A DNA stretch of 64,000 bases from JAWRCU01 sp033542235. GTDB taxonomy: Bacteria > Pseudomonadota > Alphaproteobacteria > Rhizobiales > Rhizobiaceae. The DNA lies in NCBI RefSeq assembly GCF_033542235.1, contig NZ_JAWRCU010000001.1, positions 372,001 through 436,000 of the forward strand, written 5' to 3'. Shown in pieces: positions 33,276 through 41,838 of the stretch. The notes under the pieces are model-generated. The model was given only the letters and a program-made list of their open reading frames with translations, was not told the origin of the DNA and searched no databases. The first letter of the stretch is position 1; each line of letters opens with the position of its first letter. The translations under genes and the position numbers were made by a program.

Positions 33276-35015
33276 ATGACGATCGCGGTGGACAGGCAGC
33301 ACACGGGCGCCATCCTCGGCAGCCTGCGATCGCCGCTCGCCCTACTGGCTGCAGCAGTCATGGCAGTGCTTGTGCTGCTCTCGCTGCCGCTCAGCGTCCC
33401 GATCGGGCCAATGTATTGGGACAGCTACATCTATTACGACGGGGCAAGCCGGATCTTCAACGGCCAGATCCCGAACGTCGACTATTTCGCACCTGTCGGT
33501 CCGCTCGGCTACTATCTCTTCGCCGGCTGGCTCGCGCTGTTCCCCGACGCACAGCCGACACTGATCACGCACTGGGCGCTGCTCGCCATAACCGCGCCGC
33601 TGATGGGTTTGGTGCTCTGGCAGGTCGACGCGCGTTCGCGGGCGACCGCCTGGGCACTGCTGATCCCTTTCCTTATCTTTTCGCTGCTGCCCTTCAACGG
33701 CCGTGAGTTCTATCCCTTCCCAAGCTCTGACGGCTTCGGCATCTACAACCGGCAGGTCTGCCAGATGCTCTATGTGCTGATCGCAGCGCTCCTTTATGTG
33801 CGCAACCAGCGCATCCTTGCTTTAATCGTTGCAGTTGCCGTTACCGCGCTGTTCTTCCTGAAGATCACTGGCTTCATTGCGGCAGGACTGATCTGCCTGT
33901 TCGCGTTCCTGGCCGGCCGCATTTGCTTCCGCTATGCGCTAGCAGCCACCGTAGTGTTTCCAGCGCTGCTCGGCGCGAGCGAGTTCGCCTGCGGCATGGT
34001 GACAGCTTACGTTGCCGATATCGAGGCGTTGGTGAAAATCAACAGCCAAACCCTGCTGCCGCGGATTCTCCAGTCCATCTCGATCAATTTCGGCATCATC
34101 GGCACATCAGCTGCTCTCTCGATCGTGCTGCTGCTTGCTGCCCGGAAGCGGCTGGCAGGTCAGCTGAAGGCGCTCTCGAGCAAGCCGAGCTTTGCCGCGG
34201 CCGCCATATTCCTCGACAATGACGTATTCTGGCTTGCGGTCGTGGTGATTGCGGGCATCATCTTCGAGGCCCAGAATACCGGAAGCCAGGCCTTCATCTT
34301 CCTTTGGCCTGTGCTCTGGAACATTCTCGCCAGGCTGCCGGCCGGCCTGGCGCGCCCCAAGCTCGCGATCGGGACGGCAGTGCTGGTAGCTGCCGTCTAT
34401 CTGCCGATGACCGTCGCCACCATCGAGCGGGCGGTGCGCACCTATGCGGGCGCCAGCCAGGCCGTTCCCGTGCCGACCCGCAACCTCAAGGCGCTGGGCA
34501 GCGTGACGACACGCTACGACGTGCTTCACCGTGCGGAAACGATGCTCGCGCTCTACCCGAAGCACCAGCAGGAGCTCGCCGACATCGCCGAGCACAGGGA
34601 GCTGCCGTCGCCGCTGCTCTATTCCGATCTCGATTTTCAGGTCACCAATCTCATGGCCATCGACCGGACGGTGGACGCCATCCGGGCGCTGGAGGCAAAG
34701 GACGGGATCCATTTCGACACGATCATGACATTCGCGTTGGCGAACCCGCTTCCTTACCTGATGGATCGCGGGGCACCACGCCTGATCGCGATCGGCGCAG
34801 ACCCGTTCCGCGCGGTGCCAGAGCCGGACCAGGACGTGCTGAAGGCCGTGGCCGATGTCGACCTCGCGCTCTACCCGAAATGCCCAGGCACCTGGGCCAC
34901 CGTGCGGCTTTGGGAGATCTACGGCCCGGCGCTGAAGGACCACCGCAAAATAGAGCTCGACCCCTGCTTTATGGCCTATGTCAGCCCGCGGCTCGCGCAG
35001 AAGATCGGAGGATAG
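33276..35015 (+). CDS. Polytopic membrane protein, glycosyltransferase family 39-like (GT-C fold)
   Basis: A 579-residue inner-membrane protein with about 10 hydrophobic helices in the first 380 residues and a soluble C-terminal region. The first loop reads WDSYIYYDGASRIFNGQIPNVDYF, the place where GT-C enzymes carry the catalytic Asp and the R..G..PY.D pattern. Such enzymes use polyprenyl-linked sugars; the operon at 37408-43286 could supply one (inference from proximity). No signal for a specific acceptor is visible. Confidence 0.7.
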   Translation: MTIAVDRQHTGAILGSLRSPLALLAAAVMAVLVLLSLPLSVPIGPMYWDSYIYYDGASRIFNGQIPNVDYFAPVGPLGYYLFAGWLALFPDAQPTLITHWALLAITAPLMGLVLWQVDARSRATAWALLIPFLIFSLLPFNGREFYPFPSSDGFGIYNRQVCQMLYVLIAALLYVRNQRILALIVAVAVTALFFLKITGFIAAGLICLFAFLAGRICFRYALAATVVFPALLGASEFACGMVTAYVADIEALVKINSQTLLPRILQSISINFGIIGTSAALSIVLLLAARKRLAGQLKALSSKPSFAAAAIFLDNDVFWLAVVVIAGIIFEAQNTGSQAFIFLWPVLWNILARLPAGLARPKLAIGTAVLVAAVYLPMTVATIERAVRTYAGASQAVPVPTRNLKALGSVTTRYDVLHRAETMLALYPKHQQELADIAEHRELPSPLLYSDLDFQVTNLMAIDRTVDAIRALEAKDGIHFDTIMTFALANPLPYLMDRGAPRLIAIGADPFRAVPEPDQDVLKAVADVDLALYPKCPGTWATVRLWEIYGPALKDHRKIELDPCFMAYVSPRLAQKIGG

Positions 35016-35039
35016 CTGCCGCTTGCACAGCGCCGAGAT

Positions 35040-35057
35040 GTGCTACATATATAGCAC
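35040..35057. promoter_or_regulatory. mazEF operator palindrome
   Basis: GTGCTA-CATATA-TAGCAC is a perfect 6-bp inverted repeat with an AT-rich centre, 16 bp before the mazE start. AT-rich palindromes at this position are typical autoregulatory sites of MazE/MazF. Confidence 0.65.
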
Positions 35058-35073
35058 CCTCAAAGGAGGCAGC

Positions 35074-35340
35074 ATGTCTGTAACGTCCAGAATCCGTCGG
35101 CAGGGCGGTGCGGCGGTGATGACAATCCCGCCTGCGCTCCTAAAGCTCATGAACATAGGAGTGGGAACCGAGGTTTCGCTCCGCGTCGAGCACGGTCAGC
35201 TTATCGCTGAGCCTGTGAAAGGGCCACGCATGCGATATTCATTGGATGAGCTCCTGAAAGGAGCCGATGCGATGGCCGAACTCAACGCCGAGACGGCTTG
35301 GGCACATGAAGGCAATCCTGTTGGCCGCGAAATCTCCTGA
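35074..35340 (+). CDS. mazE: Type II antitoxin, MazE/AbrB family
   Basis: An 88-residue protein. The SpoVT/AbrB-like DNA-binding fold covers residues 1-50 (SRIRRQGGAAVMTIPPALL and GTEVSLRVEHGQLIAEP), and the C-terminal half (YSLDELLKGADAMAEL) should wrap and neutralise the toxin. AAAGGAGG gives a strong ribosome binding site at this ATG. It overlaps mazF by 1 bp (TGATG). Confidence 0.9.
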   Translation: MSVTSRIRRQGGAAVMTIPPALLKLMNIGVGTEVSLRVEHGQLIAEPVKGPRMRYSLDELLKGADAMAELNAETAWAHEGNPVGREIS

Positions 35341-35702
35341 TGGTGCGCAGCAATGTGCCGCGCCGCGGAGATGTGTATTGGATTGACCCCAATCCTGTCG
35401 CAGGACGGGAGATGAAGGATCGGCATCGTTTTGTCGTTATCACACCGCGCGAAATTAATGCACTCGGCGTAAGCATGACTGTGCCGGTGACCACAGGCGG
35501 AAGATTTTCACGCAACGTTGGTCTGGCCGTACCGATCACAGGACACCAAACAACCGGCGTTGCCGTATGCAATCAGGTGCGCAGCTTCGATATCGAGGCG
35601 CGTGTTCTGGCGGGTTCAGCGCGATTTATCGAGGCTCTGGACAAAGCCACGACAGACGAGATCGTCGCGCGCGTCGTGAGCGCCATTGATCCCGAGGTCT
35701 AA
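35340..35702 (+). CDS. mazF: Type II toxin, MazF/PemK-family mRNA endoribonuclease
   Basis: A 120-residue CcdB/MazF-fold toxin. RRGDVYWIDPNPVAGREMKD is the N-terminal MazF signature, with HRFVVITP and the NQVRSFD strand following. It cleaves mRNA at short sequences in the family; specificity cannot be read. Translationally coupled to the antitoxin. Confidence 0.9.
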   Translation: MVRSNVPRRGDVYWIDPNPVAGREMKDRHRFVVITPREINALGVSMTVPVTTGGRFSRNVGLAVPITGHQTTGVAVCNQVRSFDIEARVLAGSARFIEALDKATTDEIVARVVSAIDPEV

Positions 35703-35727
35703 AAGGCGACCTTTGCGGATCGCCCGA

Positions 35728-36525
35728 TCACTGAGGGCGTTCCGCGACGATCAGCATCCCGATCAGCCTGCCCTCCTCTCGGGAGCGGATTGCATTGGCG
35801 CTGCGCAAAGGCATGTCGGGTCCCATGACGACCTGCGAACCGAGGCCCTCAGGAGGAGGCTTGGCGGAGCTGCTCGCCCCCTGTCGCACCACGATGTTAG
35901 TGAAGCCCGCACCCTTCAGCAGCTCCAGCATCTCTTCCGGCGTCTCTATGAAACTGTACGACGGCTCCCTGGCCCACGGCAGCGGATAGTACGGCTCGCC
36001 AGCTTTTCCTCTCGCCACATGGCTCAGCGTATATCGGTCGCCCGGCGCGAGCACGCGAAACGCCTCCGCAAGCATGCGTGGCTTGTCTTCGACGTTCATC
36101 GAGACGTTCTGGCACCATACCAGATCGAAGGCGCCACCCTCGTATGGCAGGTCGGTGACGCTTCCTTGGCGGACGGAAATCACGTCCTCCAACCCGCAAA
36201 GCCTGTTGAGACGTTCTGCCGTTTCCACAAACTGCGGCGTCAGGTCGATCGCTTCGACACGGCATCCATAGGTTTGTGCGAGATAGCGGCTCGAGCCGCC
36301 TATGCCGCAGCCGGCGTCGAGGACTTTCATGCCTCGCGAAATTCCGGCCAGCTCCGCCTGGGCTTTCGTGGAATCGAGGCCGCCGCCATGCAGCTGATCG
36401 ACCAGACTCAGCATCTCGACAGTGGGACGGTCCGCATCATATCCCGCCCCGCGCAAGGCGGTCATGATGCGTTCGACCAGATCGTCAGCGCCGTAATGCG
36501 CTTCTATCGACGAATGGAGGTCCAT
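35728..36525 (-). CDS. Class I SAM-dependent methyltransferase
   Basis: A 265-residue methyltransferase with motif I VLDAGCGIGG (Asp70 region), CRVEAIDLTPQ (motif II) and FDLVWCQNVSMNV (post-I/IV). The N-terminal VDQLHGGG segment occurs in UbiE-like small-molecule methyltransferases, including some annotated as sarcosine/dimethylglycine N-methyltransferase; the substrate is not determined. The ATG at 36525 has GGGAG 6 nt upstream, and the longer frame to 36744 overlaps vapC and is unlikely. It lies between the mazEF and vapBC modules. Confidence 0.85.
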   Translation of the reverse strand: MDLHSSIEAHYGADDLVERIMTALRGAGYDADRPTVEMLSLVDQLHGGGLDSTKAQAELAGISRGMKVLDAGCGIGGSSRYLAQTYGCRVEAIDLTPQFVETAERLNRLCGLEDVISVRQGSVTDLPYEGGAFDLVWCQNVSMNVEDKPRMLAEAFRVLAPGDRYTLSHVARGKAGEPYYPLPWAREPSYSFIETPEEMLELLKGAGFTNIVVRQGASSSAKPPPEGLGSQVVMGPDMPLRSANAIRSREEGRLIGMLIVAERPQ

Positions 36526-36647
36526 GTCGCTCTCCCTGCAATCCATGCACGCTATCAGCAGGAGACGGATGCAACAATCGCGGCAGTAGAATGTGACGAT
36601 GCCAGTCCTTCCATGAACAGGTCGACATGTTCGGCGGGGAAGGCCTC

Positions 36648-37067
36648 CTAGCCTGGAGAGCTGGCCAAATCGGTCTGTGCGAAGTCGTTGCCCTTGTAGA
36701 GAATTGGGAGGCCTCGGCTCTTGGCGCAGGCATAGGATAGGCAATCGGCGAGATTGAGCTGGGCCGGATGGCCTCGACCCTTGCCATAGATGGCGAAAGC
36801 CTGAACGGCGAGAAGGGCGTGCGTGGCATCCAGTACCATGATGTCGATTTCTGCCTCCACCATCAGCTGCTGGATGGCTTCGAGCATATGCTCAGGCTCC
36901 GCCTTCTGCTTGCTGCTGAGGCGCATAGCCGATTCCAGGATCACCAGGGGTGACGTCACACAGCCCTTAGTCACCTGAAGTCTCTGCGCCAATGCAGCCG
37001 CGTCGCTCTCTTCCGAAATGATCGCCACTATTGCCGACGAGTCGACGAACACTACTCGTGGCCCCAC
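36648..37067 (-). CDS. vapC: PIN-domain ribonuclease toxin, VapC
   Basis: A 139-residue PIN domain. The first acidic residue is Asp9 in VVFVDSSAIVAII; the C-terminal active-site region LNLADCLSYACAKSRGLPILYKGNDF has the other acids. VapC toxins cut tRNA or rRNA. It overlaps the antitoxin gene by 16 bp, the normal vapBC order. Confidence 0.92.
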   Translation of the reverse strand: MGPRVVFVDSSAIVAIISEESDAAALAQRLQVTKGCVTSPLVILESAMRLSSKQKAEPEHMLEAIQQLMVEAEIDIMVLDATHALLAVQAFAIYGKGRGHPAQLNLADCLSYACAKSRGLPILYKGNDFAQTDLASSPG

Positions 37068-37294
37068 ATGGCGTCGATTTCGTCCTTGGTAAGATCGCGC
37101 CCTCCAGGCTGGCTGCGACTTCGCACCCGCTCAAGGATTGGCTGGATACGCTCCCACAGCGGCTTTTCTCCGGCCTCGCTCTTCAGCTTGTCCTCGAGTG
37201 CCTCGATGACCGCATCAGTCATGGTTGTATTGTGCTTTTCAGCGAGTTTCTTGGCCAGTTCGTAGGCACGAGGATTGCGGATCTGGAGATTCAT
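37052..37294 (-). CDS. vapB: VapB-type antitoxin (PSK family)
   Basis: An 80-residue protein beginning MNLQIRNPRAYELAKKLAEKHN with the ribbon-helix-helix-like DNA-binding part, followed by an acidic C-terminal toxin-binding segment ending MWGHE. The ATG at 37294 has AGGAG about 9 nt upstream; an ATG at 37312 adds 6 residues. Two GTCATGAC palindromes upstream should be its operators. Confidence 0.88.
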   Translation of the reverse strand: MNLQIRNPRAYELAKKLAEKHNTTMTDAVIEALEDKLKSEAGEKPLWERIQPILERVRSRSQPGGRDLTKDEIDAMWGHE

Positions 37295-37305
37295 GGCGTC
37301 AGCTC

Positions 37306-37338
37306 CTGTCATGACAGCATAGCGATCGCGTCATGACG
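37306..37338. promoter_or_regulatory. vapBC operator: two GTCATGAC palindromes
   Basis: CTGTCATGACAG (37306-37317) and CGTCATGACG (37329-37338) are perfect palindromes sharing GTCATGAC, with centres 22 bp apart, about two DNA turns. Paired palindromes just before a vapB start are typical of VapBC autoregulation. Confidence 0.65.
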
Positions 37339-37407
37339 AATCTAGCCGAACGAATCAAAACAGCCGGCCTTGCCCGGCTGTTTCCTTGTTTCACGAGCGC
37401 AAACGCG

Positions 37408-38880
37408 TCAGGACACTTGGCTCTTCACGAAATCCTTCACGATCGAGACCATGCCGCGCGAAAGCAGGCTGTCGAGCGACTCGATGAACTGGTCGACATG
37501 CTCGCGCCGGCAGATGAGCGGTGGCTCGAGGCGGATCACGTTCCGATTGTATTCGGTGAATGCGACCAGCACACCGTAATCGCGCAGGAGCAGCGATCCG
37601 ACGAAGCCGGAGAGCGAGCCCTTCAGCTTGTCGTCCAGCATGGCCACCATGGGCCTGAGCACCATCGGCAGTGTCTGGCTGAAATCGTGGAACTCCAGCC
37701 CGACCATCAGGCCCTCGCCGCGCACGTCCTTGACGATGTTCGGATATTTCGCCTGAACGGCTTTCAGTTGCTCGAGCAGATACTCGCCGGTGACGGCGGC
37801 GTTTTCGATCAGCCCCTCGTCGAAGAGCACGTTGAGCCCCTCGATCGCCGTGACGCAGGCCTCGCCGATGCCGCCGAAGGTCGCCATGGCATGGATCAGC
37901 GCGGTCTTCGGCGTGCCGTAAGCCTTCATGTAGACGTCGCGGCTCGCGATCATCGCGCCGACCGCGGCCTTGCCGCCGCCAAGCGACTTGGCGAGCGCAG
38001 TCACGTCAGGCACGACGCCGTAGTGCTCGAAAGCGTAGAAGCGACCTGTGCGGCCGTAGCCGCACTGCACTTCGTCGGCCACCCAGATGACGCCGTATTT
38101 GTCGCAAAGCTTACGCAGCTTCTGCCAGAACTCCGCCGGCGCCTGGATGATGCCGCCGCCGCCTTGGACCGTCTCGAGCACGATCGTGCCGATCGCCGGA
38201 TCGGCACGGAAGGCGTTCTCGATAGCCTGGATGTCGCCGAACGGCATGCGCACCGTATTGTCGGTGAGCTTGAACTCGCCGCGATAGAGCTGCCCGTCGG
38301 TGACCGACAGCACCCCCTTGGTCTTGCCGTGGAAGGAATTCTCGGCATAAACGATCTTCGGCCGCTTGGGACCGGCGGCGCGCTCCGCGACCTTGATCGC
38401 TGCCTCCATGGCCTCGGAGCCGGACGAGCCCAAGAACACCATGTCGAGGTCGCCCGGCGAGCAGGCGGCGATGTTCGCCGCCAGCGCCGTCGCGTATTGC
38501 GACATGAAGGCGATGCCGATCTCGTGCCGCTTCTCGTCCTGGAATCTCTTGCGCGCCTCGATGATGCGCGGATGGTTATGGCCGAAGGCCAGCGAGCCGA
38601 AGCCGCCGAAGAAGTCGAGAATCCTGCGGCCGTTCTGGTCGAAATAGAACATGCCCTCTGCACGCTCGACCTTGATCCTGTTGAAGCCGAGCAGCTTCAT
38701 GAAGTGCAGCTGGCCGGGATTGATGTGTGCCTTGAAGAGGTCGGTCATGCGCGCGACATCGAGCGCCTTGGCGTCCTCGACCGAAAGCAGGTTCGGTTTG
38801 GCGATCGTCGCCGGGGCGAGTTTCGGCGCTGAAACGACGGCGCGAGACTCGGCCTCCACCGGCTTGGTCATGACAGTCAT
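37408..38880 (-). CDS. Class III (fold type I) PLP aminotransferase
   Basis: A 490-residue aspartate-aminotransferase-family class III enzyme, with a 40-residue N-terminal extension before the conserved domain. Visible are FLGSSGSEAMEAAIKVA, VWVADEVQCGYGRTG when spaced across the active site, and the PLP lysine region TALAKSLGGGKAAVGAM. It is the last gene of a five-gene minus-strand operon, 12 bp after the epimerase. In this setting it may aminate a sugar or polyol on a lipid carrier (inference); amino acid metabolism is the alternative. Confidence 0.85.
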   Translation of the reverse strand: MTVMTKPVEAESRAVVSAPKLAPATIAKPNLLSVEDAKALDVARMTDLFKAHINPGQLHFMKLLGFNRIKVERAEGMFYFDQNGRRILDFFGGFGSLAFGHNHPRIIEARKRFQDEKRHEIGIAFMSQYATALAANIAACSPGDLDMVFLGSSGSEAMEAAIKVAERAAGPKRPKIVYAENSFHGKTKGVLSVTDGQLYRGEFKLTDNTVRMPFGDIQAIENAFRADPAIGTIVLETVQGGGGIIQAPAEFWQKLRKLCDKYGVIWVADEVQCGYGRTGRFYAFEHYGVVPDVTALAKSLGGGKAAVGAMIASRDVYMKAYGTPKTALIHAMATFGGIGEACVTAIEGLNVLFDEGLIENAAVTGEYLLEQLKAVQAKYPNIVKDVRGEGLMVGLEFHDFSQTLPMVLRPMVAMLDDKLKGSLSGFVGSLLLRDYGVLVAFTEYNRNVIRLEPPLICRREHVDQFIESLDSLLSRGMVSIVKDFVKSQVS

Positions 38881-38892
38881 CGAAGAGCTCCC

Positions 38893-39903
38893 CTATTCGG
38901 CCGGAACATGCGAGGAGGCCGTGAGAGCACGGCCTTCCTTCTTCAGCCGATATTCCTTGTAGGCCGCAATCAGCATGTCCTCGTCGCGGTATTGCGGTAT
39001 CCAGCCGAGCTCGCGCTCGCCCTTGGAGACGTCGACCACACAGTCCTCGTCGGCGATCAGATACTGCTCGGGGTCCATGATCGGCATGTTCATGAGGTCG
39101 AGCAGATCGAGCGTGCGCTTCACCGCCCAGCCAGGCGTGGGCAGCAGGATCGACTTCGAGCCAGCATAGCGGATCAGGTCGCCGAGCAGCTTGCGCACCG
39201 GCGGCGGGTTGAGCGAGCCGAGATTATAGGCCTCGTTCGGCACGCCGGCCTTGAAGGCGAGCCGCGCGGCCTCGGCGCAGTCGAACACCGAGATGAACTG
39301 GTATGGGTTACGGCCCGATCCGATCATCGGCACCGGCAGGTTCCAGTCGATGAGCTTGAACAGCTTTTCCAAAATGCCGAGACGGCCGGGTCCGATGATG
39401 AGGCGTGGCCTGAACAGCGAGATGTTCATCCCGCGCCCACGCCAGACGGCCGCGATCTCCTCCGTCCGCAGCTTGGAGGCGCCGTACTCGCCAAGCGGCG
39501 CGACGGGGTGATCCTCCGTCATCGGCCAGGTCACTGTGTGGCCATAGATCATGTCCGTCGTGAAATGGACGAGCTTCGGCGCGCCGGCCTTATCCATGGC
39601 GTCGAAGATGTTCTCCGTGCCGTGCACGTTGACCGGCCAGAAGAAGTCATGGCGCTTGGCGCGCACCTGGATAGGCGACAGCATCTTGGCCGAGAGGTTG
39701 TAGATCATGTCGTCGGCCTTGATGCCGAGCGAGGCGACCGAGTCGGGATCGGTCACGTCGATGCGCTCGAAACGCACGTTTCGATAATGCGCAAGGTCGC
39801 TCCGCACGATGTCGGCCACGATCACCTCGTGACCATCGGCCAGCAGCTTCGGCGCGAGGTGGCGGCCGACGAAGCCGTCGCCGCCAAAAATGATGTGTCT
39901 CAT
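38893..39903 (-). CDS. NAD-dependent epimerase/dehydratase (extended SDR)
   Basis: A 336-residue protein starting MRHIIFGGDGFVGRHL with the Rossmann motif; the catalytic YxxxK is in LGEYGASKLR and the Thr/Ser in HFTTDMIYG. The ATG at 39903 overlaps the flippase stop codon by 4 bp (ATGA), which rules out the longer frame to 40209. Given the DprE1-like gene two positions upstream, it may supply the second, NADH-dependent half of an epimerisation or act on the nucleotide sugar. Confidence 0.88.
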   Translation of the reverse strand: MRHIIFGGDGFVGRHLAPKLLADGHEVIVADIVRSDLAHYRNVRFERIDVTDPDSVASLGIKADDMIYNLSAKMLSPIQVRAKRHDFFWPVNVHGTENIFDAMDKAGAPKLVHFTTDMIYGHTVTWPMTEDHPVAPLGEYGASKLRTEEIAAVWRGRGMNISLFRPRLIIGPGRLGILEKLFKLIDWNLPVPMIGSGRNPYQFISVFDCAEAARLAFKAGVPNEAYNLGSLNPPPVRKLLGDLIRYAGSKSILLPTPGWAVKRTLDLLDLMNMPIMDPEQYLIADEDCVVDVSKGERELGWIPQYRDEDMLIAAYKEYRLKKEGRALTASSHVPAE

Positions 39904-40358
39904 TGGACGAGCTCGCTGGTTCGGGAAAGTTGCTGGGAAATGGATGCAGTCGTTTCCTCGTGCGGGCTTGCGCTCTCCTCGCGCGAGCGGCCGCTCTGCG
40001 CGATGAGCACCGTGCCGACGCAAATGAAGGTCAGTCCGGCGATGCGCCACGCGTTCACGTCCTCGTGGAAGACGAAGAACGCGAAGAGCGTCACCATCAC
40101 ATAGGCGAGGCTGAGGAACGGATACGCAAAGGACAGCTCGACCTTGGAGAGCACGTAGAGATGCGACAGGGTCGAGACGACGAACATCAGGAGCCCGGCG
40201 AAGACCCAAGGGCTGAAGATGATTTGCAGGACCTTGAGCGGCAGGCTACCGCCCACGAAAGAGACTTGGCCATAGGCGGTCATGCCGTGCTTCAGCATGA
40301 GCTGAGCGGCCGCATTCGTGGTCACCGTGAAGAGGATGAACGGAATATATCTCAGCAT
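39900..40358 (-). CDS. SMR/EamA-type four-helix transporter, ArnE/ArnF-like
   Basis: A 152-residue membrane protein with four predicted helices, including NAAAQLMLKHG in the first and FAYPFLSLAYVMVTLFAFFVFHE across the third. It resembles the small subunits that flip undecaprenyl-phosphate-aminoarabinose (ArnE/ArnF). In an operon with DPPR-synthase-like and DprE1-like genes, a lipid-linked sugar flippase is the best guess. The ATG at 40358 begins the first helix; the upstream ATG at 40424 adds a polar stretch without support. Confidence 0.75.
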   Translation of the reverse strand: MLRYIPFILFTVTTNAAAQLMLKHGMTAYGQVSFVGGSLPLKVLQIIFSPWVFAGLLMFVVSTLSHLYVLSKVELSFAYPFLSLAYVMVTLFAFFVFHEDVNAWRIAGLTFICVGTVLIAQSGRSREESASPHEETTASISQQLSRTSELVQ

Positions 40359-40479
40359 GTGCTCGTAACCTGAGTTCGTTCGGCCATATGCCCGCGATCC
40401 GACCCGAAAAATGTCTTGAGGCAATTTATCGGAGAAGACGCTTTATACAGTAGTTGCTGGCATTGTACTTTATGTTCAT

Positions 40480-41838
40480 TCATTCCGCGGCTCTCACTTC
40501 CGTTCCGTGAGTTGCGTGCCCGAACATCTCGCCCGCAGTTCGCTGCCAGAAGCGGGAGATGAAGGCGGGGTCGCGCAGCGCCTCGAGGTCGCGCCAGTTC
40601 GGGAAGGACGCCGCGAAAGTCTCGGCATCCATCCGCGCATCCTTGTAGGGATTGACGGCGCCGCCTGCCTCGATCGTCAGCGCGTCGAGCTCTTTCAGAA
40701 CGGCCAGCGTCTTGGCCCCGCGGTTCGGGAAATCCAGCGTGAGCGTGTATCCAGCTCTCGGGAACGAGATCAGGCCCGGCGAGCGCACGGAACCGAAGCG
40801 TTTCAGCACCGTGAGGAAAGAGCCCTGCCCTGCCTTCTTGGCCGTCGCCAGGAGTTCCGGAATGGCGTCGCGCGCGCTTTCCTCCGGCAGCACGCTCTGA
40901 TGCTGGAAAAGGCCGCTCGGTCCGTACAGCCGGTTCCAATCGCCGACGCCGTCGAGCTGGAAAAAGAAGCGCTGATATGGCGCACCGTGCGGTTTCTGCG
41001 AGAAGCCCCTGAGGACGCGGTAGGCCCGGTTGAACACCTTCAGCACCGGCCGATTGAGCAGATTGACCGGCGGCTGGAAGGGAACCGAGAGTGATTGCCC
41101 CGGTCGCGTCGCCGAAACCGAACCGTGTTCGGCATGGTTGCCGGTCATCAGCAGTCCTCGTCCAGCGGAGCGCATACGTGCGAGCTGATCGATCCAGGCG
41201 ACCGCGTATTCGTTGGCGAAATCGGCCTCCTCGACAAGGTCGAAGAACTCGCCCAGATCCCGGAAGGGCACGACCCGCTCCAGCACGTCGAGGGAGGATA
41301 CCCGCATCAGTCGGATCGTGGCCGTCAGGATCAGCCCGGTCAGGCCGAGGCCGCCAATCGTTGCTGAATAGAGCTGCGGGTTGGTGTCGGGCGAGCAGCG
41401 GTAGGTCTTGCCGTCCGATCTGAGCAGCGTGAAAGCTTCGACATGGCAGCCGAAGGTACCGCGGCGGTGATGGTTCTTGCCATGCACGTCGTTGGCGATG
41501 GCACCGCCCAGCGTCACGAACTGCGTACCCGGCACGACCTGCGGAAAAAACCCATGCGGCGCGACGAAGGCGATGATGTCGGAGAGCAGCGCTCCCGCCT
41601 CTGCCTCTATGAGGCCGCTCAGAGGATCGAAGGCAATGACGCGGTTCATGGACCGCATGTCGATCAGGGTGCCCGCCGGGTTGAGGCACGAATCCCCATA
41701 GCTGCGTCCATTGCCATAGGCCAGCAGGCTGTCGGGACAGGCCTCACCCGCTCTGAGGCGCCTGACAGCTTCCGCCGCATCGATCGCGTCGGAAACTGGC
41801 GGGAAGACCCGTCCGAAGCTTTCCAGCCCTGCAGCCAT
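40480..41838 (-). CDS. dprE1: FAD-binding oxidase, DprE1-like (decaprenylphosphoryl-ribose oxidase type)
   Basis: A 452-residue PCMH-FAD/ALO-type oxidase. GNGRSYGDSC (about 42-51) and TLGGAIANDVHGKNHHRRGTFGCHV (109-133 region) match the DprE1 active-site signature. DprE1 oxidises C2 of a polyprenyl-phosphoryl ribose as the first half of conversion to arabinose. The start overlaps the upstream UbiA-type gene's stop by 1 bp (TGATG), so the two are coupled. A classical short-chain DprE2 is not next to it. Confidence 0.88.
   Translation of the reverse strand: MAAGLESFGRVFPPVSDAIDAAEAVRRLRAGEACPDSLLAYGNGRSYGDSCLNPAGTLIDMRSMNRVIAFDPLSGLIEAEAGALLSDIIAFVAPHGFFPQVVPGTQFVTLGGAIANDVHGKNHHRRGTFGCHVEAFTLLRSDGKTYRCSPDTNPQLYSATIGGLGLTGLILTATIRLMRVSSLDVLERVVPFRDLGEFFDLVEEADFANEYAVAWIDQLARMRSAGRGLLMTGNHAEHGSVSATRPGQSLSVPFQPPVNLLNRPVLKVFNRAYRVLRGFSQKPHGAPYQRFFFQLDGVGDWNRLYGPSGLFQHQSVLPEESARDAIPELLATAKKAGQGSFLTVLKRFGSVRSPGLISFPRAGYTLTLDFPNRGAKTLAVLKELDALTIEAGGAVNPYKDARMDAETFAASFPNWRDLEALRDPAFISRFWQRTAGEMFGHATHGTEVRAAE

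Noticed and set aside
38893..40209. Longer epimerase frame starting at 40209
   Set aside because: The extra 102 residues lie within the flippase gene and lack conserved features; the ATG at 39903 starts directly at the Rossmann motif.
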